DNA of 6,022 nucleotides from Candidatus Apopatosoma intestinale. GTDB taxonomy: Bacteria > Bacillota > Clostridia > Oscillospirales > CAG-272. Where the stretch lies: contig JAGHUY010000090.1 in NCBI GenBank assembly GCA_018064545.1, positions 1 to 6,022 of the forward strand, written 5' to 3'. The translations under genes were made by a program, and so were the position numbers. Position 1 is the stretch's first letter, and each line of letters opens with the position of its first letter. This document shows positions 1 through 5,358 of this stretch, piece after piece. Under the pieces are notes generated by a model that saw only the letters and a program-made list of their open reading frames with translations, was not told where the DNA came from and searched no databases.

Positions 1-642
1 TCCCCGATCCGTCCGGAGCAAAACCTCGGTTGCATCGACGGCGGCCAGCGCCGTGCGCAGATCGCCGAGCAATTGAAAAAGATAGTTTTTATTTTTCTCA
101 AACATCGTATCGTTGTCATTCCACAGGCGGTTGCACAGTTCCTGCGCGGTCATCGCGCGTCCGTTCTGTTCCAGCAGGACGGAAAAAAGTTCCTGCGTTT
201 TCTTTCTCTTAAACGAGAGCAACGCCCCGTTTCGGCCGAAAACCATGTTCCGGTCAAGAGAAACCGTGAGAAACGGCAAGGTTCCGGCCGTTCCGAACAG
301 ATGTTCCATTTCCCGTTGAACCGCGCTTGCCGTAATGGGTTTTGTCAGAAATCCGTTGGCATGTACGCCAAACGCGTCCAGCGCGTATTCCGTATGCCCG
401 GTGCAAAAAACAATGGGGATTTTCGGATCGATTTCCCGCAGTTTTTCCGCGAGTTCCAAACCGGTCATATCGTGAAGACGGATGTCCAGAAAAGCAATGT
501 CCGCGCGGTTTTCTCCGGCCCACGCCAAAGCCTCCGACTCCTCCTGAAAGGAGACGACCTCGGTGATGTCGGGGGATTGCGAAACCGCGTAAGTGAGCGC
601 GTTCAGAAGCAGGATTTCATCGTCTACGCACAGGGCTCTCAT
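1..642 (-). CDS. Response regulator, receiver plus winged-helix DNA-binding domain (3' end cut by window edge)
   Basis: The frame stays open from the ATG at 642 to base 1, giving 214 residues without a stop, so only the C-terminus is missing. Residues 1-115 are a receiver domain: acidic pair D7/D8 in CVDDE, phosphoacceptor D53 in FLDIRL, T81 in FCTGH, and K101 in FLTKPI. Residues about 138-214 resemble an OmpR/SARP-type winged helix: an LLSFKRKKTQELFSVLL segment, then AMTAQELCNRLW, then a likely recognition helix near NYLFQLLGDLRTAL. The visible end, VLLRTDRG, is typical of the wing strand, so probably only about 10 residues are lost. It should bind DNA when phosphorylated by the adjacent kinase. 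The start is fixed by the SD AAGGAGGAG 5 bases upstream and by the ATGA overlap with the kinase stop, which suggests translational coupling. The target genes are unknown. Confidence 0.9.
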   Translation of the reverse strand, partial: MRALCVDDEILLLNALTYAVSQSPDITEVVSFQEESEALAWAGENRADIAFLDIRLHDMTGLELAEKLREIDPKIPIVFCTGHTEYALDAFGVHANGFLTKPITASAVQREMEHLFGTAGTLPFLTVSLDRNMVFGRNGALLSFKRKKTQELFSVLLEQNGRAMTAQELCNRLWNDNDTMFEKNKNYLFQLLGDLRTALAAVDATEVLLRTDRG

Positions 643-2051
643 ATCTGCTCCTCCTTCGGAATCGTGATCGTGCTCACCGTCCCCTTGCCGGGAACGCTCT
701 GCACGGAAAGGGTGCCCCCGCAGAGCAGGGAAAGCCGCGTCGCCACGTTGGAAACCCCGATATGCTGTTGATCATCGGTCTGCGCCGGGTCGAAACCGAC
801 CCCGTCATCCTCGATCCGCACGATGAAGGCTTTCTCTTCCTCACAAGAGGAAACCGTGAGCGTGCCTTTGCTTCCGCGGCGGCGGCAAATGCCGTGCCGG
901 ATCGCATTTTCCGCAAGCGGCTGAACCGACATACAGGGGATCATAAAATGAGTGGCTTCCAACCGATAGACGATCGTGATGTCGGGAAACCGGACTTTTT
1001 CGATCATCAAATAACTTTCCAGAATTTTGATCTCCTCCGAAAAAGGGATCATCGGATTTCCCATCACGTTTTTGTTATGATTGCGCAAATAATCGGAAAA
1101 TTTGCAGATCAAATCTTCTGCCCCGTCCGGGTCCGTCCGGCACAGGCTGGCGATCGAACCGAGCGTATTATAGACAAAATGCGGATTGATTTCGGCCATC
1201 ATCAGACCCACTTTGCTGTCCGCCAGTTCTTTTTCCTTGGCCAGAATCTCATATTCTCTTGCCGCGTAAACGTTGAAAAAAATGATGTACAGGGAAAGCA
1301 CCGAGGCCAGATACAGAAGCGACGGTAAGGCGATCAATTCGCCCGTTTTTTTCAGGATCGCTTCCCCCACGGTAACCATGGCCGGGAACAAATTGACACT
1401 GAACAGGAACAACTTGACGGTTCCGGAGCACTTCCGGCGGAGCACCTCCGTTACAAAAACCGCCTGCCAAATATATTCAAAGTAATTGTATATGTCCAGT
1501 TTCTCCGAAAACCGGATGGGACCGCCATCGCCGGAAGAAAAAAGAATCGGCACGAAAAGATTGGCTAAGGAGGTAAGCCCGAATATCACGCAACCCACCA
1601 AAACAAACTTACCGACCGCCGCCGACCATTTGTCGCGCGGCAGAAGTTCGTCCACATACAGCCAAAGACAATAGGTGAAACCCGCAATGAAGAAATGGCA
1701 GGAAACGCTCAGGATTTTCTGCGCCGTCAAATAGGACGGGGCGCCGTTCCACAGGCAGATCAGTGCCGACGAGGCCGTGGAAAAATAGCCGAGCCAAGCC
1801 AAAATCTTGATTTTGTTCTTCGGCTGCTGATTTCTTCCGGGACTTACCGTGCAACTGACGAACAGAAACAAATCGAGTAGCATGGTGATCAGATAGATCA
1901 GACCGTTGATAAAATGATGTTCCGTGTTCTCGACGATCGGGAATATGGTAAAAATCAGAATGACCGCCCAGACAAGACCGGCGAAGGCAAAAAAGAACTT
2001 TTCCGCGATGCGAGCGGTTTTTCCCGATATTCCGGACAATATCTTTTTCAT
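639..2051 (-). CDS. LytS/YehU-type membrane sensor histidine kinase
   Basis: A 470-residue sensor kinase. The N-terminal 265 residues are strongly hydrophobic, with likely membrane helices near 18-40, 48-68, 82-100, 112-133, 146-170, 211-230 and 240-262. I do not recognise this sensor region as a named domain. After a short linker comes the His_kinase domain (PF06580 type), with phosphoacceptor H291 in AEINPHFVYNTL. The HATPase domain follows: N-box N382 in LAENAIRHG, G1 box DDGVGF at 415-420, and a GVSNVATRL segment at 432-440. All key catalytic motifs are present, so the enzyme looks active. It most likely autophosphorylates and passes phosphate to D53 of the downstream regulator, whose ATG overlaps its TGA by 4 bases. 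It has its own promoter and a GGAGGGGGG ribosome-binding site 8 bases before the ATG. The stimulus cannot be inferred. Confidence 0.93.
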   Translation of the reverse strand: MKKILSGISGKTARIAEKFFFAFAGLVWAVILIFTIFPIVENTEHHFINGLIYLITMLLDLFLFVSCTVSPGRNQQPKNKIKILAWLGYFSTASSALICLWNGAPSYLTAQKILSVSCHFFIAGFTYCLWLYVDELLPRDKWSAAVGKFVLVGCVIFGLTSLANLFVPILFSSGDGGPIRFSEKLDIYNYFEYIWQAVFVTEVLRRKCSGTVKLFLFSVNLFPAMVTVGEAILKKTGELIALPSLLYLASVLSLYIIFFNVYAAREYEILAKEKELADSKVGLMMAEINPHFVYNTLGSIASLCRTDPDGAEDLICKFSDYLRNHNKNVMGNPMIPFSEEIKILESYLMIEKVRFPDITIVYRLEATHFMIPCMSVQPLAENAIRHGICRRRGSKGTLTVSSCEEEKAFIVRIEDDGVGFDPAQTDDQQHIGVSNVATRLSLLCGGTLSVQSVPGKGTVSTITIPKEEQI

Positions 2052-2090
2052 CTTTTTTGCCCCCCTCCGTTTCTCGGTAACAGATAATTT

Positions 2091-2119
2091 ATTCTATCAC
2101 GGGCTTCGTCGGTTGTCAA
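2091..2119 (-). promoter_or_regulatory. Sigma-A promoter for the kinase-regulator operon
   Basis: On the minus strand a perfect -35 TTGACA (2119-2114) is separated by exactly 17 bases from -10 TAGAAT (2096-2091). Transcription would start near 2084, giving a leader of about 33 bases before the kinase ATG at 2051. The -35 box contains the TGA stop codon of the YolD-like gene (2118-2116), so the promoter begins inside the preceding gene. No terminator is seen between the two genes, so read-through from the polymerase operon may add to expression. Confidence 0.82.
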
Positions 2120-2499
2120 TATATCGAATCCTCTTTTCGCCGCACCGAATCCTCTTTTTGCCGCACCGTGATTCTCCAAATATTGGAAAACGGGATCGCC
2201 GTTTTGCCCACCGTCACGGTCTGCAAGATCGGATCGGTCTCCGAGACGGTCCCCTCCACTGTGACGTACCGGTCGGTGCGGTAATAGACGACGCGCACCG
2301 GCGTTCCCCGGGAAAGTCTCTGCAATCCGGCCGATAAACGTCCGATTTCTTCTTCGGAAAGTTCCCTTTTTTCTTCCCTCGGACGCGTGCGCTCGGCAAT
2401 CCTTTCCTCGTACCCTTTCAGCGCCGCAAAAGGCGAAAACTGCACCGCCCGATCGGCGTATTCTCTGCTTTTCTCGCTGTATTTCTCTCTGTTTTTCAC
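2116..2499 (-). CDS. YolD-like protein, partner of the Y-family polymerase
   Basis: A 127-residue protein of the YolD-like family (PF08863). The signs are the early segment QFSPFAALKGYEERIAE (residues 20-36), a charged helical stretch at about 36-62, and a beta-rich second half with VRVVYYRTDRYVTVEGTV and then IPFSNIWRI. The family is small and typically encoded beside UvrX/YqjW-type Y-family polymerases in Bacillota (yolD beside uvrX in SP-beta, yqjX beside yqjW); its biochemical role is not settled. It starts at GTG (2499), overlapping the polymerase TGA as GTGA. The AGGAGG at 2512-2517 lies 12 bases upstream, longer than usual, but an in-frame TAA at 2508-2506 rules out a longer start. The C-terminal tail carries a 7-residue duplication, VRQKEDS followed by VRRKEDS, encoded by a 21-bp tandem repeat. 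Confidence 0.88.
   Translation of the reverse strand: MKNREKYSEKSREYADRAVQFSPFAALKGYEERIAERTRPREEKRELSEEEIGRLSAGLQRLSRGTPVRVVYYRTDRYVTVEGTVSETDPILQTVTVGKTAIPFSNIWRITVRQKEDSVRRKEDSIY
2125..2166. repeat. Tandem 21-bp duplication at the 3' end of the YolD-like gene
   Basis: Two adjacent 21-base copies (2125-2145 and 2146-2166) differ at a single position (C against T). The unit is a multiple of three, so the frame is kept and seven residues near the C-terminus are doubled. The near identity suggests a recent duplication or correction between the copies. Confidence 0.9.
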
Positions 2500-3755
2500 G
2501 ATTCGTTATGGCCTCCTATCATGCGATTACGCGCCCGGAGCGTAGCGCACGGAACAAAATCTCTGGCACGCACGACCGCGTTTTTTCCGTACCGCTCCCG
2601 CAGGGAGACGATCGACTGCAAAAGCGACCGTTCCCGTTTTTCCTCCGCGTCGTCCGAAAACAACGTCAGCGGCTTGTCCGCCTCCGGGATCAGTTCACCC
2701 ATGGAAATGCCGATGCGCCGGATCGGGTCTGTCCGGGAGACCGCTTCCCCGTACAGTTCGTCAAAAACGGCGGAAAGCGTCCGATACGAAGCGGTTTTCT
2801 CATGGAGTTTCCGGCTCTTTCCGGCGTGTGGGAGTTCCCGGTCGGCATACCCGATGAACAGGGAGACCGACCCCGTCACCACGCTTTTTTTCACCAGTTC
2901 CAACACCATCTGATCCACCATTTCCCGCAGGATCACGTGGGCGTCCTCGTAGTTATAATTCGAGAACAAAATCTGACTGCTCGACAGCGACGTCGTCTTC
3001 TGCACATAGGATTTGATCTCCGCCATCGTACACGGTTCGACGCCGTTCGCGTGGTCGATCAGATAGCGGGCACTCGCGCCGAACGCACGGAAAAGCGTCG
3101 CTTCCGGCAACTGCGTGACACCGTAAAGATCGTAAACGCCGTACCGTTCCAGCCGGCTCGCGATCCCCGGCCCCACGTTCCAGATGTCCGTGATCGGCCG
3201 ATGATGCCAGACGGTTTCCCGAAAACTGCTCTCATCGAGAACCCCGATATGGTCGGGCGTATGCTTGGCCACAACGTCGAGCGCGACCTTGGCGAGAAAC
3301 AGATTGGTTCCGATACCGGCCGTCGCACAGATGCCCGTCTGCCGGAAAACGGCGTCCCGCAACATATCGGCAAATTCTTTTTCGGTCTTTTGATAGAACC
3401 TCAAATAATCCGTCGCGTCGATAAAACATTCATCCACCGAATATACGTAAATATCGTCCGGCGCGACGTAGCGCAGATAAATTCCGAAAATCTCCGTGGA
3501 TTTATCGAGATACCGCTGCATCCGGGGACGCGCCATCAGATACGAAATCCGCTTGGGGATTTCAAAAACACGGCATCGCCCCGGCACGCCGAGGGCTTTC
3601 ATGGCCGGCGATACCGCGAGGCAGATGGAGCCCGGCCCCCGCGCGGGATCGGCCACCACCAAATTGACCTTGAAGGGATCGAGCCCGCGATCCACGCACT
3701 CCACCGAGGCATAGAAACTTTTCAGGTCTATACACAAATAACTTCTGTTTTTCAT
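2496..3755 (-). CDS. Y-family translesion DNA polymerase (UvrX/YqjW/UmuC-like, DinB superfamily)
   Basis: A 419-residue polymerase of the ImpB/MucB/SamB (Y) family. The palm shows D10 in CIDLKSFYASVE and the catalytic pair D108/E109 in YSVDECFIDAT; Y15 occupies the steric-gate position that excludes ribonucleotides, as in UmuC. The fingers and palm continue to about 180, with TAGIGTNLFLAKVALD at 145-160. A helix-hairpin-helix-like segment follows (IWNVGPGIASRLERYGVYDL, 191-210), then the little-finger domain (about 250-355). PLTLFSD at 362-368 is a plausible beta-clamp-binding motif, and the C-terminus RARNRMIGGH is, from memory, typical of the UvrX/YqjW branch rather than classical DinB. It should copy past DNA lesions at low fidelity. 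It is the first gene of an operon with the YolD-like gene. The ATG at 3755 follows an AGAGG site by 8 bases. A gene name is withheld because the branch is ambiguous between umuC, uvrX and dinB usage. Confidence 0.94.
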   Translation of the reverse strand: MKNRSYLCIDLKSFYASVECVDRGLDPFKVNLVVADPARGPGSICLAVSPAMKALGVPGRCRVFEIPKRISYLMARPRMQRYLDKSTEIFGIYLRYVAPDDIYVYSVDECFIDATDYLRFYQKTEKEFADMLRDAVFRQTGICATAGIGTNLFLAKVALDVVAKHTPDHIGVLDESSFRETVWHHRPITDIWNVGPGIASRLERYGVYDLYGVTQLPEATLFRAFGASARYLIDHANGVEPCTMAEIKSYVQKTTSLSSSQILFSNYNYEDAHVILREMVDQMVLELVKKSVVTGSVSLFIGYADRELPHAGKSRKLHEKTASYRTLSAVFDELYGEAVSRTDPIRRIGISMGELIPEADKPLTLFSDDAEEKRERSLLQSIVSLRERYGKNAVVRARDFVPCATLRARNRMIGGHNES

Positions 3756-3774
3756 CTGTTCTGCCTCTGTTCTG
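3756..3774. repeat. Direct repeat flanking the polymerase ribosome-binding site
   Basis: Two copies of CTGTTCTG (plus strand, 3756-3763 and 3767-3774) are separated by CCT, directly before the polymerase start codon. On the coding strand they read CAGAACAG-AGG-CAGAACAG-ATG, and the weak SD AGAGG spans the junction. They may be chance or a binding site that affects translation or transcription. Confidence 0.55.
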
Positions 3775-3780
3775 ACGGAC

Positions 3781-3799
3781 GGAGAACGCCCGCTTCTCC
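3781..3799. promoter_or_regulatory. Inverted repeat in the polymerase leader (possible operator or hairpin)
   Basis: GGAGAA (3781-3786) and TTCTCC (3794-3799) form a perfect 6-base inverted repeat around a 7-base centre. It lies about 15-35 bases downstream of the expected transcription start of the polymerase operon and 25 bases before its ATG. It could be a repressor operator or a small leader hairpin. It contains AGAAC but does not fit the Gram-positive LexA box GAAC-N4-GTTC. Confidence 0.4.
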
Positions 3800-3820
3800 A
3801 TAAACGAAACTTGTGGTTTT

Positions 3821-3849
3821 ATTTTAACCCGTCTGAGGCCGTTTGTCAA
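3821..3849 (-). promoter_or_regulatory. Sigma-A promoter for the polymerase-yolD operon
   Basis: On the minus strand a perfect -35 TTGACA (3849-3844) and -10 TAAAAT (3826-3821) are separated by exactly 17 bases. The expected start is near 3814, leaving a leader of about 60 bases that contains the 3781-3799 inverted repeat and the CAGAACAG direct repeat. So strong a core promoter on a mutagenic polymerase would normally be held by a repressor. Confidence 0.85.
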
Positions 3850-3889
3850 TAGGAAACTTCTGTTTTCACAAAAAAATTTGCTCTCCGCC

Positions 3890-3918
3890 TTGCGAAAAAA
3901 GGGCTTTCGTGTTATAAT
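3890..3918 (+). promoter_or_regulatory. Sigma-A promoter for the membrane-protein operon
   Basis: -35 TTGCGA (3890-3895) and a perfect -10 TATAAT (3913-3918) are separated by 17 bases. A run of seven A residues (3870-3876) lies upstream and may help as an UP element. Transcription should begin near 3925, about 24 bases before the ATG at 3949. The promoter diverges from the polymerase promoter, with about 40 bases between the two -35 boxes, so one bound protein could affect both. Confidence 0.83.
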
Positions 3919-3948
3919 GGCAAAAGAAACAGAAAGGAGATTTTCGTT

Positions 3949-4629
3949 ATGAGACAACTTTTATTGACATACTGCCCTGTTTTTCTTTGGGTCTTTACCG
4001 TCTTCCATCTGATTTTTTTACACGTATCGTTCCGTCGGTACGGGAAGACGAAAAACATGATTTTCCTGCTGACGGGCTTCGTGACGCTCGGGCTGTTCTA
4101 TGACGCTTTGATTTTGGCGTGCGGCACCGTCGTGCCGGGCGGCACCATTCTGAAAGCGTTCAGCCAGGCCCGTTATATCAGCCACGGCGCGCTCATCCCG
4201 CTGCTCTTTGCCATTTGCGCGTATGCGCTCGGCTGGAAAAAGACCGGCAAGACGATCGCTTGGATTTTCACCGGCATTGTCTCCGTTCTCGGCATCGCCG
4301 AAGGCATTTTCACCGTGTCCGAACTGAAAGAAGTCGCCGGCGTCTGCCGTTACGCGGCATCCGAAGCCACCCCCGGCTGGGCGAACGCCGTCAGTTCCGT
4401 TTTGTCCTATGGGACGGTCGTTCCGCTGATGATCGTCGGTATCTGGGCTTGGATCAAGCAGAAAACGCCCGCGCTCTTCCTGTCCGGCTTCTTTATGTTC
4501 GCCTTTTCCGCTCTGGGCCCCGCCACCGGCAATTTTGATCTGATCTTCTTCATCAGTATGCCCGGAGAGATTCTGATGGTTCTGTTCTTCTACTTCTACG
4601 GCAAACATCCGAATTCCTGTCAGAAATAA
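3949..4629 (+). CDS. Unrecognised multi-pass integral membrane protein
   Basis: A 226-residue, strongly hydrophobic protein with about seven likely membrane helices, near residues 4-27, 37-59, 76-95, 101-122, 148-169, 173-190 and 197-217. It has no cleavable signal peptide and no soluble domain of note. Polar residues in or beside the hydrophobic parts could be functional: R75 and H79 in QARYISHGALIP, D52 in FYDAL, E118 in GIAEGIF, N195/D197 in TGNFDLI, and E207 in MPGEIL. I do not recognise the family and assign no function. The start is supported by AAAGGAGA (3933-3940), 8-9 bases before the ATG, and by the promoter just upstream. It is followed after 12 bases by the DUF3592-like gene, so both are probably on one transcript. 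Transporter, sensor or lipid-related roles all remain possible. Confidence 0.85.
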   Translation: MRQLLLTYCPVFLWVFTVFHLIFLHVSFRRYGKTKNMIFLLTGFVTLGLFYDALILACGTVVPGGTILKAFSQARYISHGALIPLLFAICAYALGWKKTGKTIAWIFTGIVSVLGIAEGIFTVSELKEVAGVCRYAASEATPGWANAVSSVLSYGTVVPLMIVGIWAWIKQKTPALFLSGFFMFAFSALGPATGNFDLIFFISMPGEILMVLFFYFYGKHPNSCQK

Positions 4630-4641
4630 GCGGGGGCTGTT

Positions 4642-5097
4642 ATGAATTTCTTTCAGAAAATGAAAAAAAAGCCCGACTTCCGTCAGGCCATGATCTTTGT
4701 GCTCGCGGGACTGATTCTGATCGGCGCCGGCTTCATCTTCTTCCGGGAGATGGCGGGAACGTATCAGAAAACCGAAGCCACCATTGTGGAAATCGTGCAT
4801 CACACCGAAATCGGCGGAGACACGGACGCCGAAGTTTTCGTGGATTACTCGGTGGGGGGGAAGAAGCACGAACACGTGCATCTCGGCTCCTATGACATCA
4901 CGATGAAAGAGGGAAAGACCATCACCATTGAGTATAACGTCGACCGCCCCGGCAAAATCCGTGTGCCGTCCGCCGTCATCGTCCCCTATATCCTGTGGGG
5001 CTGTGGAATTTTCGGCATCGTGATCGGCGCGCGGAACGCCATGAAGTCCTCTGCCGAGGACGAAAATCCTGTTCCCGACACATTTGGAGAAGAATAA
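4642..5097 (+). CDS. DUF3592-like membrane protein
   Basis: A 151-residue protein with two membrane helices (about 17-34 and 110-129) flanking a beta-rich domain (about 44-106), probably outside the membrane. The segments VFVDYSVGGKKHEHVHLG, an ITMKEG turn, TITIEYNVDRPGKIRVP and the overall architecture match the DUF3592 family, which has no known function. The C-terminal tail is acidic and probably cytoplasmic. It lies 12 bases after the preceding membrane-protein gene and just before a strong terminator, so it is the last gene of a two-gene operon. The ribosome-binding site is a GCGGGGG stretch about 7 bases before the ATG. A run of seven G residues at 4854-4860 lies in the coding region but the frame is intact. 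Family placement is by motif recall, not search. Confidence 0.82.
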   Translation: MNFFQKMKKKPDFRQAMIFVLAGLILIGAGFIFFREMAGTYQKTEATIVEIVHHTEIGGDTDAEVFVDYSVGGKKHEHVHLGSYDITMKEGKTITIEYNVDRPGKIRVPSAVIVPYILWGCGIFGIVIGARNAMKSSAEDENPVPDTFGEE

Positions 5098-5100
5098 ATC

Positions 5101-5138
5101 AAAAACGGCTTGGAGAAATAACTCTCCAAGCCGTTTTT
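5101..5138. terminator. Rho-independent, probably bidirectional terminator
   Basis: A perfect 16-bp stem (5101-5116 with 5123-5138) closes a 6-base loop AATAAC. The stem begins with AAAAA and ends with TTTTT, so it has a T tract on either strand. It lies 3 bases after the stop codon of the DUF3592-like gene. On the minus strand the T tract is extended (TTTTTGATTTATT), so it can also end transcripts coming from the phosphatase-kinase gene. Confidence 0.92.
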
Positions 5139-5358
5139 CAGACTGCTGAAAAAGCAGGGTTTTCAAATCGCTATTCGTCAAAAAGCACAAACTCCATCAC
5201 CACTTTTTCTCTCGCGTGAGAAGGCACGAGAGAAAAAGTTCCCAAAAAAAGAGTGCCGGTGGGGAGGTTCGCCGCCTGCGGGCGGCGAGGAGCGCACGCG
5301 CGCTCCATCAGCGCGGGCTTTTGAAAAAGCCCGGGTAAACCTTTTGTCTGTTTTGACC
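5139..5358. other. Gene-free intergenic stretch packed with perfect hairpins
   Basis: No convincing gene is present. Four perfect inverted repeats of 7 bp or more lie here: 5202-5214 with 5227-5239 (13 bp, 12-base loop); 5269-5276 with 5281-5288 (8 bp, loop TGCG); 5289-5295 with 5300-5306 (7 bp, loop ACGC), directly abutting the previous one; and 5314-5321 with 5326-5333 (8 bp, loop TGAA). A weaker 5-bp hairpin lies at 5143-5157. None has a T tract placed as in a normal terminator. The arrangement resembles an interspersed palindromic element or a structured 3' untranslated region of the minus-strand gene that ends at 5359. Confidence 0.7.

Noticed and set aside
73..771. 232-codon open frame on the plus strand
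   Set aside because: It is opposite the response regulator and the end of the histidine kinase, both well supported; it shows no domain and no good ribosome-binding site.
2508..3803. 431-codon open frame on the plus strand
   Set aside because: It lies exactly opposite the polymerase gene, which has unmistakable catalytic motifs. The translation is rich in R, H, P and D with no recognisable domain, as expected of an antisense shadow in GC-rich DNA.
3801..3816. Possible LexA box near CGAAACTTGTGG in the polymerase leader
   Set aside because: The second half does not match GTTC; several mismatches to the Gram-positive consensus leave no real dyad.
4018..5190. 390-codon open frame on the minus strand
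   Set aside because: It is antisense to the two membrane-protein genes and runs through the terminator hairpin. Its composition (many H, D, G, E, R) is that of a shadow frame, and the plus-strand genes have a promoter and ribosome-binding sites.
5171..5197. Tiny minus-strand frame MEFVLFDE
   Set aside because: Only eight codons, with no ribosome-binding site of note. The frame is also open upstream through the 5202-5239 hairpin, so it may be part of a repeat element, but nothing supports translation.
5202..5239. 13-bp hairpin as a terminator
   Set aside because: On both strands the stem's 3' arm ends in A residues and is not followed by a T tract, so it lacks the signature of an intrinsic terminator.
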